Source of the DNA: CAVQRC01 sp963715045
Lineage (GTDB): Bacteria; Planctomycetota; Planctomycetia; Pirellulales; Lacipirellulaceae
Direction: 5' to 3'
NCBI GenBank assembly: GCA_963715045.1
Contig: CAVQRC010000014.1
Location: forward strand, 323,731 to 387,730
DNA: 64,000 nucleotides
Below are positions 19,963 to 29,383 of the stretch, piece by piece (within the stretch, counting starts at the first letter, position 1; each line of letters begins with the position of its first letter). The notes under the pieces are model-generated. The model saw nothing but the letters and a program-made list of their open reading frames with translations. It ran no database searches and had not been told where the DNA came from. Position numbers and translations under genes: made by a program.

Positions 19963-20209
19963 TCTTGTAAGTTCGCAAGGATCGGCACGGCGTCGCATGC
20001 AGCCGCATCAAAGCCAATGGTGCCATAGTCTTGCGATGATGTTTGCGAGCCCGTGCGACATCCTGCGTGCGCCTGCTGCGCCGCATTATGCGCCGCCTGC
20101 TGCGCGGCTTTGTGCCGCCTTGGGTGGCACGTCGAAAGTGATCCTCAGTGACCTGCGTGGTGTTGCGCTTGGCGACCCTGTCTTCGTGTCCGATCCATAC
20201 CTCGACCAC
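19963..20209 (-). pseudogene. C-terminal remnant of a tyrosine integrase at tRNA-Leu
   Basis: Reading leftwards from 20209, the protein has the segment TQVTEDHFRRATQGGTK. After one frame change it continues KAAQQAAHNAAQQAHA and SQTSSQDYGTIGFDA and runs into the antisense of the tRNA 3' end. I know this kind of tail (..VTEDHF..AAQQ..) from planctomycete site-specific integrases whose last codons overlap a tRNA. No catalytic R-H-R-Y box remains. The gene is therefore a relic, and the family call rests on the tail alone. Confidence 0.6.
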
Positions 20210-20290
20210 GTGTATGGGGAACGATTCCCGCAGCTCGGCGTCTCTTGCCGCTCCCAGTCGATGTCCCGCGTGCGATCACTTCGGCATGCT

Positions 20291-20403
20291 CACCATTGCT
20301 GAGCGGCCCGGGGCTGAAGGTCGAAGAACGCCGCTGTTTTGCGTCCGTTGGTCGAGATGGACTCCAGGACCCTGACGGGGCTGCGGAGCGATTTGAGGAG
20401 CCA
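20291..20403 (+). repeat. dispersed repeat R1, copy 1
   Basis: This block (from CACCATTGCTGAGCG through TGTTTTGCGTCCGTTGGTCG to GAGCGATTTGAGG) recurs with high identity at 34069-34177. More diverged relatives lie at about 27765-27870 and 31450-31540. No gene is recognisable in it. Confidence 0.75.
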
Positions 20404-20589
20404 GTACCCTCCGTTTGCCCCGTTCGACTCTGACAGAACAGGTCCAGCCGAGATCGGATCACTCCCTGGCTGTGCCAAGGGAGGCTCGAAACTGCGGCCG
20501 CCCTCCCTGACTGACAAGTGAAGAGTTGGAAGGCCGCTCACGGCTTGTAGCCAGTGGCTCAAGTCGACGGAGGAGCTTCCCGAAAAAAC

Positions 20590-20716
20590 TTTCCCGTTTT
20601 CGCGTTCGCTTTCCAGCCGGGCCGCATTCCTACTCAGTGGAGGACTGCGCCGTGGGAGAGGCTGGTGCCTGGCCGCGCAATCGGCCAAGCAAATAATCCG
20701 AGACTTTCGCCAGGGA
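20590..20716 (+). repeat. dispersed repeat R3, copy 1
   Basis: About 126 bases (TCCCGTTTTCGCGTTCGC to CGCCAGGG) match 47773-47899 at roughly 85-90% by eye. The two copies are 27 kb apart in the same orientation inside the accessory region. The flanking 20404-20589 stretch shows no gene. Confidence 0.8.
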
Positions 20717-20813
20717 CTTGATTGACACGGCCGGCCTGCGCGTTAGGTTCGTGCCTGCCAACAATCCACGGGAGACGCTCATGCGAAGGACGTGGAAGCG
20801 ACGCGGGAAGAAG

Positions 20814-20861
20814 AGCCACTGCTGCTCTGTGCTGAGTGCACAGGGTGGCAGTGGCTTTTTT
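20814..20861 (+). terminator. intrinsic terminator, copy 1 of a repeated design
   Basis: The outer stem AGCCACTG/CAGTGGCT encloses an inner stem CTGTGC/GCACAG and is followed by six T. Just before it, 20780-20813 encodes an Arg/Lys-rich peptide ending in KKSH. That looks like the tail of a lost PEP-CTERM gene, since the same KSH-terminator arrangement is intact at 22.6 kb. Confidence 0.85.
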
Positions 20862-20926
20862 CGTAGGTGGGATTGCCAGCGATCGCATACGGAATCACTA
20901 AGACCACCAAAACCAGGGAAGTACTA

Positions 20927-21782
20927 ATGACCAGACAAGCATTGAACCACATCATTGTCTGCAGCACGCTCGTCGCCGTGATGGTTTCCACGGGCTGCGG
21001 CAGATACGATCTTCATTGACACGTTCAACGACGGCGATGCTGACTTTCCGCCGGCGCAGTGGACTCCTGATCCAAATCGGCCAGGTGAATATGACGCTTC
21101 ATCTGGTGATTATGTGTTCACACCAACAGTCGAAGGGACGGGCTCTATGGCCGCAGAAGTACTCGACGTGACGCTTGAAGATATATCAATCAGAAGTCAA
21201 GTGCGGGCTACCGGACCTACAGGCAGTTCCGGTGTGTTCGTGCGTAGCCAACTTGCGGGCTTAGATAGGCAGAACTACTTCGCCGGTGTCGGCTACAGTG
21301 TTGCCTCGCAAAGAACTCTGCTGTTCATCGGGCGAAATGACCCCGGACCTAGTCAATTCATAGATACTTTTCCGTTGCCAGTGTCAGTTGATGTGAGGGT
21401 CGAAGATGTAACATTGCAGTTAGATGCGTTCGGAAACAAGCTTGAGCTGTATGGGTGGCGAACGGGTGATTCAATGCCCGACGCCCCCCAACTGGAAATG
21501 ACGGATGACACATATTCGAATGGCATCATCGGAGTGTTTTCTAACGCCGGGAACGATGATAGCGGCGTGGGGACATTTCGCTACGTGCACGTGGCCGACA
21601 CCCCCATTCCGGAGCCCACGTCATTCGCATTGGCGGGGCTGGCGTGCGCGGGGCTTCTGAGTTGTAGACGACGAGGATTTTCGGCAAAGCCGGTGACGCT
21701 CTGTGCTGGGTGCACAGGGGTGGCAGTGGCTTTTTTCTTGGGTTGGATCAATGGCAAGTCATGCTCGGACCAATCCACTTAA
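20927..21782 (+). CDS. PEP-CTERM protein, array member 1 (frameshifted after the signal peptide)
   Basis: ATG 20927 begins a signal peptide (LNHIIVCSTLVAVMVSTGCG). One base later than expected, near 21000, the frame shifts. The mature domain reads ADTIFIDTFNDGDAD, a beta-rich region (VTLEDISIRSQVRATG; ELYGWRTGDSMPDAPQLEM) and the sorting tail IPEPTSFALAGLACAGLLSC with an Arg run. Its paralogue at 21804 has signal peptide and domain in one frame. After the Arg run the frame continues about 30 residues through the terminator because the stop has drifted out of frame. PEP-CTERM tails direct exosortase-mediated sorting to the surface or matrix. Confidence 0.8.
21688..21736 (+). terminator. intrinsic terminator, copy 2
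   Basis: The design is the same as at 20814 and 22596: AGCCGGTG pairs imperfectly with CAGTGGCT, the inner stem is CTGTGC/GCACAG, and six T follow. It lies inside the run-on part of the upstream PEP-CTERM reading frame. Confidence 0.82.
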
Positions 21783-21803
21783 TGAACGACAAGGAGTGAC
21801 CCA

Positions 21804-22604
21804 ATGATCAGACGCTCTTTGAAAGTCACCCTTGCAGTTTGTCTCCTCGTCATGTTGTTTCCTGGAGGAGCGGTAGCCGATACGGTCTTCTTCGATGACT
21901 TCGGCGATGGGAGCTTGACCAATGACCTCCCACTTGCAAGCGATGGCATCCCCGTGAAATGGACTGGGATCGATGATGGAATCTACGATGCATCCAGTCG
22001 GGACCTCGTCATGATGCCCGTGCAACCTGAAACTGGACGCTACATGTCAGCGGACGCTCGAGACTTCCAGTTGACAGACGTTTCGATCCGCGTTCAAGGT
22101 CGTGTAACCGGTGGCAGTGCTCCCAATACTAGTCAGTTGATCCTTACTGCTCGCAATCAGCTTCCTGAAGATACTCAACACTACGTAGGTGGAATCGGAT
22201 ACTTCCCCAATCTTGGCGGCACGGTCCTATTCATAGGAAAGAACGACGTCGGGGTGAGTTATCGCCAATTCGGCGGCAACCCGGTCGTGCCGTTTGACAT
22301 CCGGTTTGAGGATGCGGTCGTGCAATTGGATGTGATTGGTGACAGAATCAGCCTGTGGGCATGGCGAGCGGGGGATCCGCCTCCTGTTCGACCCCAACTT
22401 ACTGCTCGAGATACGACCTATACGACGGCTGGTTTCGTGAGAATCGCCGGCCATACAGGTACTGGCGGAGACAGCGAGACGATCTTCCGCTTCGTCCACG
22501 TCGCCGACACCCACATCCCGGAGCCGTCGTCATTCGTACTGACAACGTTGGCGTGCGCAGGGCTGCTGATTGGAAGGAGCCGAAAGGTTGCGAAAAGCCA
22601 CTGA
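21804..22604 (+). CDS. PEP-CTERM protein, array member 2
   Basis: This 266-residue protein has a signal peptide (IRRSLKVTLAVCLLVMLF, cleavage near GAVA). A concanavalin-like beta domain follows (DTVFFDDFGDG, SADARDFQLTDVSIRVQG, FEDAVVQLDVIGDRISLWAW). The tail is IPEPSSFVLTTLACAGLLIG with Arg-Lys. The last codons, KSH-stop, form the 5' arm of the terminator at 22596. ATG 21804 is preceded by AAGGAGTGA, a good ribosome site. It is paralogous to the members on both sides. A surface or extracellular-matrix role is inferred from the sorting tail. Confidence 0.88.
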   Translation: MIRRSLKVTLAVCLLVMLFPGGAVADTVFFDDFGDGSLTNDLPLASDGIPVKWTGIDDGIYDASSRDLVMMPVQPETGRYMSADARDFQLTDVSIRVQGRVTGGSAPNTSQLILTARNQLPEDTQHYVGGIGYFPNLGGTVLFIGKNDVGVSYRQFGGNPVVPFDIRFEDAVVQLDVIGDRISLWAWRAGDPPPVRPQLTARDTTYTTAGFVRIAGHTGTGGDSETIFRFVHVADTHIPEPSSFVLTTLACAGLLIGRSRKVAKSH

Positions 22605-22643
22605 TGCTCTGTGCCGAGTGCACAGGGTGGCAGTGGCTTTTTT
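22596..22643 (+). terminator. intrinsic terminator, copy 3, overlapping the stop codon
   Basis: AGCCACTG (including the last codons and the TGA) pairs with CAGTGGCT at 22631-22638. The inner stem is CTGTGC/GCACAG, followed by six T. It ends transcription of the array member 2 gene. Confidence 0.88.
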
Positions 22644-22702
22644 CATGCGGCGGACAAGTGGCGATCGCGGGCAGAATCACTCTGACTTCGAGGAAAAATC
22701 TA

Positions 22703-23422
22703 ATGATAAGAAAATCGCTGAGTGACAGAAGCTATCTCGTCATAGTGCTTTCGTTTGCGTTAACGTCAAATGCAGTTGGCCAGATAGATTTACCCTTTAT
22801 TGACAATTTCAACGATGGGGATGCTACAGATGGAATGCCCGGGACTTGGATTCCCGGCGATGAGCCGGGCGGCATTCGCGACGCATCAAGCGGAGACTTG
22901 GTGGTAACGCATAGCGACCAGTCGGCAACGGCTCTGGAAGAGTCATCACAGCTTTTGGACGTTTCACTTCGCACTCAATTGACGTTTTCTGAAGTGAGTG
23001 GAAATACAGATTCCGTAGCTCTATGGGCCAGGTCAACTGGCAGAGTCTATTTTGGGGGCATCACCACGGATGGAGTTCTCGGCATCGGCCTTAACGACGG
23101 CGCCTTCTTTGATACTATCCCGTCGTCTCTCGACCCGGTTGGTGGCGACGTGCTATTGCAGTTTGACGTAATTGGGAACGAAATCAGCCTGACCGCGTGG
23201 CAGGAGGGGACTCCAAAGCCCGCTCGGCCGCAGCTTAGTAGAACGAACAATACACTCACGCAGCCGGGCAGGGTCGGATTCACACTCACGCCAAACTTCG
23301 GTGGCGGCAGCGGCTCCGCGACCGTAGTCCTTCGCCACTATATGGTCGTCCCCGAGCCATCCACGACCGCCTTGTTGTGCGTTGGATTTATCTCCCTTCT
23401 GGTTCGACCGAGAGCAGTTTGA
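22703..23422 (+). CDS. PEP-CTERM protein, array member 3
   Basis: ATG 22703 starts a signal peptide (YLVIVLSFALTSNAVG). The 239-residue protein has the same beta domain as its neighbours (DNFNDGDATDGMPGTW, ASSGDLVVTH, LLQFDVIGNEISLTAW) and the tail VVPEPSTTALLCVGFISLLV with Arg. It is more AT-rich than the core genes. No terminator of the repeated design follows it, unlike the two preceding units. Confidence 0.87.
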   Translation: MIRKSLSDRSYLVIVLSFALTSNAVGQIDLPFIDNFNDGDATDGMPGTWIPGDEPGGIRDASSGDLVVTHSDQSATALEESSQLLDVSLRTQLTFSEVSGNTDSVALWARSTGRVYFGGITTDGVLGIGLNDGAFFDTIPSSLDPVGGDVLLQFDVIGNEISLTAWQEGTPKPARPQLSRTNNTLTQPGRVGFTLTPNFGGGSGSATVVLRHYMVVPEPSTTALLCVGFISLLVRPRAV

Positions 23423-23502
23423 GGAGTAGAACGCAGTTGATCGTGCAATGAATGTGGAATGTGGGACGTGATCGCTGTCGGCCCGAAATGAGGGTGAGCT
23501 TG

Positions 23503-24531
23503 ATGACCGGACAAGCAATTTGCCGTATTGCAGTCGACACCATGAGCGTCCGCATCGCTCGACCCTGCTTTGAGAGAGGCTACATCGCAGCAGTTGCCTT
23601 CGCAGGTGTGTCACTCTGGTTATCTACCGAAGCAGACGCCCAGTTCGTGAAAGATGATTTGAGACCGACGCTAGTTGCAACTGGTTTCGCGTTCACCGAA
23701 GGACCGGCGCCGGACGGAAACGGCGGGATCTGGTTCTCCGACATAGACAACTCAAATATCCATCGGTTCGATATCGCAAGTGGAGTTACGACACTTGAAA
23801 ACGCTAACTCGGGGGGCGCCAATGGATTGATGTTTGACGGTCAAGGAAGACTCTTGGCTGCTGAGCATTTCAATCAGCGGCTGACTCGTACTGATGGCGA
23901 CAACGTGGAAGTGCTTGCCGATATGTGGAATGGCTTGTTACTTAATAGTCCGAATGACATGGTGATCGACGCTTGGGGAGGAATCTACTTTACGGATCCG
24001 GCATATGCCAACGACGTTCAACCTGAAGCTGTGTACTACATAAGCCCTGATGGACAGCTGTCGCAGGTGATAACTGGTCTCTCCCGCCCCAATGGAATCG
24101 CGTTGTCGCCCGACGAAATGATCCTTTACGTCGCCGAACCGACGGCGAATCCTGCGGCTGGGAATCCCAATATGAAGATTTGGGAGTTTGATTTGCCGAG
24201 TCCAGGAATGCCGGAGAATCAACGAGTGTTTGTCGATACCTTCGCGGATGGACTGGCTGTGGATGCCTTCGGCAATGTGTTTGCAGCAACCTTTTTCGGT
24301 TTCGCAGCCTGGAATCCGGAAGGTGAGCCGATTTTCATGGAAAGCACTCCAAGAGCTACGACGAACATCGCGTTCGTAGACCCGGCGGGGACGTACCCAA
24401 ATTGGCTCTACATTACGGCGGGCGGGTCACTCTTCCGTACGCAGATAATCCCCGTGCCGGAGCCGACATCAGCGGCGCTCGCCATGCTGGCGGCAACCCT
24501 GCTACTTCATCCGCTGCGTCCTACCGGGTAG
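23503..24531 (+). CDS. SMP-30/gluconolactonase-like PEP-CTERM protein
   Basis: From ATG 23503 (AGGGTGA upstream; frame open to 23452) there is a signal segment (AAVAFAGVSLWLSTEADA). A six-bladed propeller of the SMP-30/gluconolactonase type follows: TEGPAPDGNGGIWFSDID, SPNDMVIDAWGGIYFTDP, RPNGIALSPDEMILYVAEP and FADGLAVDAFGNVFAATF. The tail is VPEPTSAALAMLAATLLLH. Members bind Ca2+ and hydrolyse lactones; activity here is unproven. The 3' end overlaps by 25 bases the end of a truncated endonuclease frame on the opposite strand, which marks a junction of unrelated sequences. Confidence 0.87.
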   Translation: MTGQAICRIAVDTMSVRIARPCFERGYIAAVAFAGVSLWLSTEADAQFVKDDLRPTLVATGFAFTEGPAPDGNGGIWFSDIDNSNIHRFDIASGVTTLENANSGGANGLMFDGQGRLLAAEHFNQRLTRTDGDNVEVLADMWNGLLLNSPNDMVIDAWGGIYFTDPAYANDVQPEAVYYISPDGQLSQVITGLSRPNGIALSPDEMILYVAEPTANPAAGNPNMKIWEFDLPSPGMPENQRVFVDTFADGLAVDAFGNVFAATFFGFAAWNPEGEPIFMESTPRATTNIAFVDPAGTYPNWLYITAGGSLFRTQIIPVPEPTSAALAMLAATLLLHPLRPTG

Positions 24532-25148
24532 CTGGCCTCACTGCTGCTCTGGATGTTGTAGTCGCCGGACAGGATCGCGTGCGTGCCGTCGCCGAGTGCG
24601 TTCAGGTTATCGCGAAGCACCTCTGCCTCTCGCAAGCGGCGATCCTCATCCGTAGACGACGACCCGGCCTTGTAGTGATTCGAATAGACGAAGAAGTCCG
24701 CCGACACGTCGTAGCCGACCGGTCGGAGCTGGTAGCGGAGCGTCGAGCGGGCCTGGTTGCTGGTGTTCACTGAGCCGAATGCCAGCGAGTCGATCAGCTC
24801 CACCGTCTGGGTGTTGTAGATCAGCCCGGGTCGGCCGGCACCGGATGTAGAGCCGTCGAGCCTGACCAGGTCGTAGGTGCCGGTGCCGTAAATGCCGTTG
24901 AGGATGTCGACGATCTCTTGAGTCGTCGTGGACCATCTCGCCTGCTCCTGCAGGGCCAGGACATCGATCGGCTGGGCGATGCCGTTCCTGGTCTCGTTGC
25001 CGATGGCTTCCAGGACGGTGGCCAGGCCGGGGTTGGGTCCACCAGCGGCCGTGTTGTAGGAGACGACGCGGAGCTGGGCGACTACAGCGGATGGCATTGC
25101 GGTGACGATCGCTGCACAGAGCAGCCAAACGTATCGACGGATGGACAT
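24507..25148 (-). pseudogene. secreted endonuclease/exonuclease/phosphatase family protein, 3'-truncated
   Basis: ATG 25148 starts a signal peptide (YVWLLCAAIVTAMPSAVVAQ). The EEP fold follows: LRVVSYNTAAGG, LALQEQARW (catalytic Glu), ADFFVYSNHYKAGSSS and ILSGDYNIQSSSEASY (GDxN metal/active site). Homology stops there, within the GDYN block. The usual remaining 100 or more residues, including the final catalytic His, are absent. The break falls at the 3' end of the oppositely oriented SMP-30-like gene, so the gene was probably cut by a rearrangement near 24520 and is unlikely to be active. Confidence 0.78.
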
Positions 25149-25347
25149 TGGGGTTTCCGGGCGGCTGGATTGCTGACCAGGATTTGCAGACACGCGCAAG
25201 TATCCTTGCCGGATCGGAGGCTTCCCGTCAACGGACTGGAGTTTTGGCGTGCAAAGTGTCAGGGGCAGGAGTAGAACACTTATCCGCTGGGTCGAAAACT
25301 GCCACCGTTCAACGACGCAGTCCATCTGGTTCCAGGGAGACGTGATT

Positions 25348-27545
25348 ATGCCGCTACGCTCTGCCATGCGTCGTCACACCCATCGCCAAGATCGCCTGCA
25401 GGTGGAACCGCTCGAAGACCGGCGGCTGCTGGCCACGTTCACCGTCACCACCGAGCTGGACGTGGTCGATGCGGATGACGGGCTGACGTCGCTTCGTGAA
25501 GCGATCGACGTCGCCAACACGACCCCCGGCCCCGACGAGATCGTGTTCGACTTCGGCCACGATGGGCCGGCAGTGATCCTCCTGGAGCAGGGCGAGCTGG
25601 AGATCACCGAGGCGGTCACGATCACCGGGGACGGGCCGGACTTGCTCACCATCGACGCTCAGGAGCAGTCGCGGATCTTCAACATCACGGCAGAGACGGG
25701 TGACTTCACGATCGCGGGGATGACGCTCACCAACGGCAAGACGACTGGGGACAACGCAACTTCCAGCGAGAATACGTTCAGCGGCGGCGCGATCCGTTCC
25801 CTGACGACGGGAATTCTGACGGTTCAGAAATGCCGATCACGAACAGTTTACGACGGGCCAAAGGACGAGAGGCGGCGGACTCTTTGCGGAGGGTGAGGTT
25901 GCTTTGTCGTCGAGCACAATCTCGGAAAACGGCTTTCGGCGGCATTCAGTCGCGGCGACGTGACAGTCACGTCGAGCACGATCTCGGGCAACTCCGGTGG
26001 CGGAATCATATGGCGGGGGGCTTATCGGCAGGCAACGTCGACAACATCACAGTCACTTCCAGCACGATCTCGGGAAACTCCCGTGGCGGCATCAATGCTA
26101 CAAACTATGTTGCAGGCAACGTGGCAGTGACTTCGAGCACGATCTCTGGAAACACATATGAGGGCGGATTGTCGCTGGGCGTACGGTCAGCCTCAGCACG
26201 ATCTCGGGGAACTCAGGGTTCGGTGGCGGCGGGATTTATGTCTTGGATTGGCGACGTGACGGTCACCTCCAGCACGATCTCGGGGAACTCAGGCGGACGG
26301 GTCGGCGGGATTTTTGCCATGGGCGATGTGACGGTCACCTCCAGCACGATCTCGGGGAACTCTGCGGGTTACGATGGCGGCGGGATTTATGCTCGGGGCA
26401 ACGTGACCGTCACTTCGAGCACGATCTCGGGGAACTCAGCTGAGTTTGGGACGGCGGCGGCATTCATGCCTCTGGCGACGTTGCGGTCAGCTTCAGCACG
26501 ATCTCGGGAACATCGCGGCACGGCGGCGGCGGCATTTATGCTGTCGCGACGTCACGGTCACCTCCAGCACGATCTCGGGGAACTCGGGCTTGATTCGGCG
26601 GCGGCGGCATTCTATGCTTCTGGCGACGTCACGGTCACCTCAAGCACGATCTCGGGGAACTCGGCGATCTAGGGGGGGCGGCATTTACACCGGTGGGCGA
26701 CGTAACGGTCACCTCCAGCACGATCTCAGGGAACTCCGGATACACGGCGGCGGCATTACTCCACTGATGGCGCAGGCACTATCGAGAACTCGATCGTGGC
26801 CGGAACACTGAGCGGCACGGCTCCCGACTGTGGCCCCGTCGATGCAGCCTGATCGTCGAGTACAGCCTCATCGGCGACAACACGGCACTGGTCTGACCGA
26901 AGCCCCCGTCGGCTCCCCCGACGCCAACGGCAACCTGATCGGCGGACCGATCAACGGCATCATCGATCCGCTGCTCGGCCCGCTTGCCGACAACGGCGGA
27001 CCCACGCAAACTCACGCCTTGCTCCCTGGCAGCCCCGCAATCAACGCCGGCGATCCAACGCAATGGCCGGCGTGGACGGCGTCCCGCTCTACGACCAACG
27101 CGGCGAAGGCATTCGACCGCGTGGTCGGCGGCCGCATCGACATGGGAGCTTTCGAAGTCCAGGCAGCAGCTTGGCAGCCGACTTCGACAAGGACGGCGAC
27201 GTAGACGGGGCCGACTTCCTTGTCTGGCAGACGAACTTCTTCACGCCGACGGGAGCCACGCCCAACGACGGCGACGCCGACGGGGATGGGGACGTTGACG
27301 GCGAAGACTTCCTGATCTGGCAGTTGGAGTTCGCCGGCGAGTCGACCGGTGCCGGTGCGGCTGGGTTGAATGAGCTCGATCGTCCGAGAACGTTGAGCCG
27401 TGCAGATCGGGTTCGATGGGAGCTTCCTGCTGGCCAGGATCATGAGGACCCTGCACGTCGCACGCAGGTTCAAGATGAAGTCTTGGCCGGGTTCAAGCGA
27501 CTGTGGCCACACCGTCGACTGCAGGGCAAATTGCACGCAACGTAA
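25348..27545 (+). pseudogene. choice-of-anchor-Q beta-helix protein with dockerin-like repeats, copy 1 (many frameshifts)
   Basis: ATG 25348 begins with a basic leader and the motif VEPLEDRRLLATFTVTT, the planctomycete LEPR/LEDRxLLA export-type N-terminus. It continues DEIVFDFGHDGPAVILL and FTIAGMTLTNGK. From about 25830 the frame changes repeatedly through a beta-helix tract of about 24-residue turns (VTVTSSTISGNS). The conserved NLIGGPINGIIDPLLGPLAD and PGSPAINAGDP block, and two dockerin-like repeats (DFDKDGDVDGADFLVWQ; DADGDGDVDGEDFLIWQ), follow in other frames to 27545. It would be a large secreted or surface protein. Repeat-driven decay and assembly error are both possible. Confidence 0.8.
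25903..26740 (+). repeat. approximately 72-bp coding tandem repeat (beta-helix turns)
   Basis: About twelve units contain CACGATCTCGGGGAACTC preceded by GTGACGGTCACCTCCAG-like sequence. Spacing is usually 72-78 bases, one 24-residue beta-helix turn. Spacing irregularities move the reading frame between units. The units code for TVTSSTISGNS and are not CRISPR repeats. Confidence 0.8.
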
Positions 27546-28046
27546 GAGGGGGCCTGCAGGGTCGAATTGGCACGCCTGTCTACGAATCCCAAAGGAACTT
27601 CGGGGATCACGCGGTTGTGTAGACAGTAGACAGCCGTGGGTGTTGGGTCTGCTCGTATATGAAAGCCGGCAAGCTCGTTGTAGCGTGCCGGCTGGTCGCT
27701 TCGGTTAGCCGGCATTGCTGCAAGCCGTCCGCATCTGGTTGGGATCAACCACGACGTAGAGTGGCCAAAGAAGGGCCCTGTTTTGCGGCCGTCCATGCCG
27801 TAGAGCTCCCGACCCCATCGCAAGCCGGGAAGCGATCTGAGGGCTCTGGACGGCCCCGTTGGGCCCTGACCTTACCTGCGTCTTGCCCCAGGCAATCTCC
27901 TTGAAGCTTCAGCAGGCTTCATATCCCTGCGGAGGTCGATGTGTACTGCCTCGTTGGCAGCGAATTACCGTTTCTAGCTGTGCACTCCGCCGCACCCTAG
28001 CGGCAAGCAATCCGAAGTCCCAGCGGAGATTGATCCAGTCGCAAAG
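27546..28046. other. gene-free stretch holding R1/R2 repeat sequence
   Basis: 27765-27870 is a diverged R1 relative and 27885-28058 is repeat R2 (see 34193-34366). The left third (27546-27764) shows nothing recognisable. R1 and R2 are in the same order and orientation as at 34.07-34.37 kb, so they behave as one composite element of about 300 bp. Confidence 0.6.
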
Positions 28047-28058
28047 TCATTGAGATGA
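27885..28058 (+). repeat. dispersed repeat R2, copy 1
   Basis: The stretch CAATCTCCTTGAAGCTTCAG through GGCAAGCAATCCGAAGTCCC to GTCATTGAGATGA matches 34193-34366 at about 85-90% by eye. Its right edge supplies the stop codon of the small gene on the minus strand at 28047-28394. Confidence 0.8.
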
Positions 28059-28394
28059 AGTCACAGAAACGTGTACGCGGGGCTGGAGTTGGAGCCGAAA
28101 TGTCAAGTCTTGATTCGGGCCGGTTCCCAATGCCACGAGACACCTGCCTCCAGGATACTCCTGCACGCTCAGGGCGTGCACAGGGTGGAACGATAGAAAT
28201 CCAGTTTCCACCCCTTCTCGGAAGCATCGAACCTCCAACTCCGGATTGTCAATCACACAATCTACTCGTTCCTTGTCTAGCTCGACGGAGAAGCTTAAAC
28301 GACAGTAAGCCCAAGGGATGTCCTCCGACGCAGATACATCGGGCTCGACGCCGAAGAACTCAAGCAGCTCAGTATTGGTAGGAAACTCTTCCAT
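28047..28394 (-). CDS. hypothetical protein, 115 residues
   Basis: ATG 28394 opens a protein-like sequence rich in acidic residues (MEEFPTNTELLEFFGVEPDV). It goes on with CRLSFSVELDKERVDC, then LEVRCFREGVETGFLSF. Its composition resembles small cytoplasmic immunity-type or regulatory proteins, but no family is recognised. The stop codon lies in the edge of repeat R2, so the natural C-terminus may have been replaced. It has no same-strand neighbour close enough for an operon. Confidence 0.55.
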   Translation of the reverse strand: MEEFPTNTELLEFFGVEPDVSASEDIPWAYCRLSFSVELDKERVDCVIDNPELEVRCFREGVETGFLSFHPVHALSVQEYPGGRCLVALGTGPNQDLTFRLQLQPRVHVSVTSSQ

Positions 28395-29383
28395 CTGGTC
28401 CAGTGGTCCTTTTCGTCAGCGAGTGTCCACACTGCGGCTGGATCATGCTATTCAAGGCTGCCGGGCGAGCAACCCGTAGGAGTTAGCCAACGGCTTTGGC
28501 TCGGCGGCCGTGTTGCCATTTGACGATGTAATTTCGCCGAGTTCTCCCCAGCCATCGCACGCCTTGAACCCGATCTACTGAGTCGCCAAGGAGCGGGGGG
28601 CTGAGTCTGGTGGAGCGCAGCACAACCCGATCCCGCCTCTGGTTGACATCCCGTCATCGGTAAACACGACCGGGTAGCGAGCCGTTTTTTCCGGCCCACC
28701 CATCTGGGGCACCAGGCCGATGACATCAGCACGCCGGGAATTGAGGGCTTCAGGGAGGCCCTTCGTGACCGCACGGCTGGAATGCACTGGTACTCCCGCT
28801 AGGCCATCATCAACCGCTGCTTCTGCTCGCCGGGGCGGTGGCGGTGATAATCAATGAGGCTCAAGGGGAAACGACCGGGTGGGGACGGGACAAATCCCCA
28901 TGCCGCCGGGGGGCCGGGAGCGGGAAAAGTAATTGTCGCCATACAAACTTTCACAAACTGCGGCGGTCGATGAAACCGAAGTAGAGTTCGGAGCTTCCGT
29001 TCCGTTAGTTCTCGGGGCCTTGATTTTGAAACGGTCAGTTGGGGCAGCCCCTCGCTGAAAGGTCGAAATCACTTCGTCCGCCGAAGAGAAATATCGCGTC
29101 ACACGAACCTAATTCGGCAGCAACTAGGCTCGCGTCAATGTACCTGGAGGCAATCATGCAGGTCCCTGCCAGCTTGCCGCTCTGACTGTGATGACCCCCT
29201 ATTGTAGCGATCCCGGTACTGCAACACAGCGCCCGCCCGCCTGATCGAACCGGAAAAATTCCAGCCGATTACGCGGAATCCGGGAGTGGAGGTTCAAGTG
29301 GAATATCAGCTGGTGAGGTGGCAGGTGGCGGAGTATTCTCGTAGCGATCGAATCTCTCGGTCTCAAAACCACTTTCGTGTTGT
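28395..29383. other. about 1 kb without a supportable gene
   Basis: Only short uncharacteristic frames are present. A G/C-rich stretch at 28881-28924 resembles 31821-31875 (both contain GGGGCAAATTCCCA-like sequence followed by a run of G). The rest shows nothing I can name; degraded mobile sequence is likely. Confidence 0.5.

Noticed and set aside
19832..20000. Protein beginning GMTGLEPARVTP on the minus strand
   Set aside because: This part is the antisense of tRNA-Leu, a classic false protein; only the portion upstream of it resembles an integrase tail.
25903..26740. CRISPR-like regular repeats
   Set aside because: The repeats are diverged, have no unique spacers, and encode beta-helix turns in the surrounding gene; no cas genes are near.
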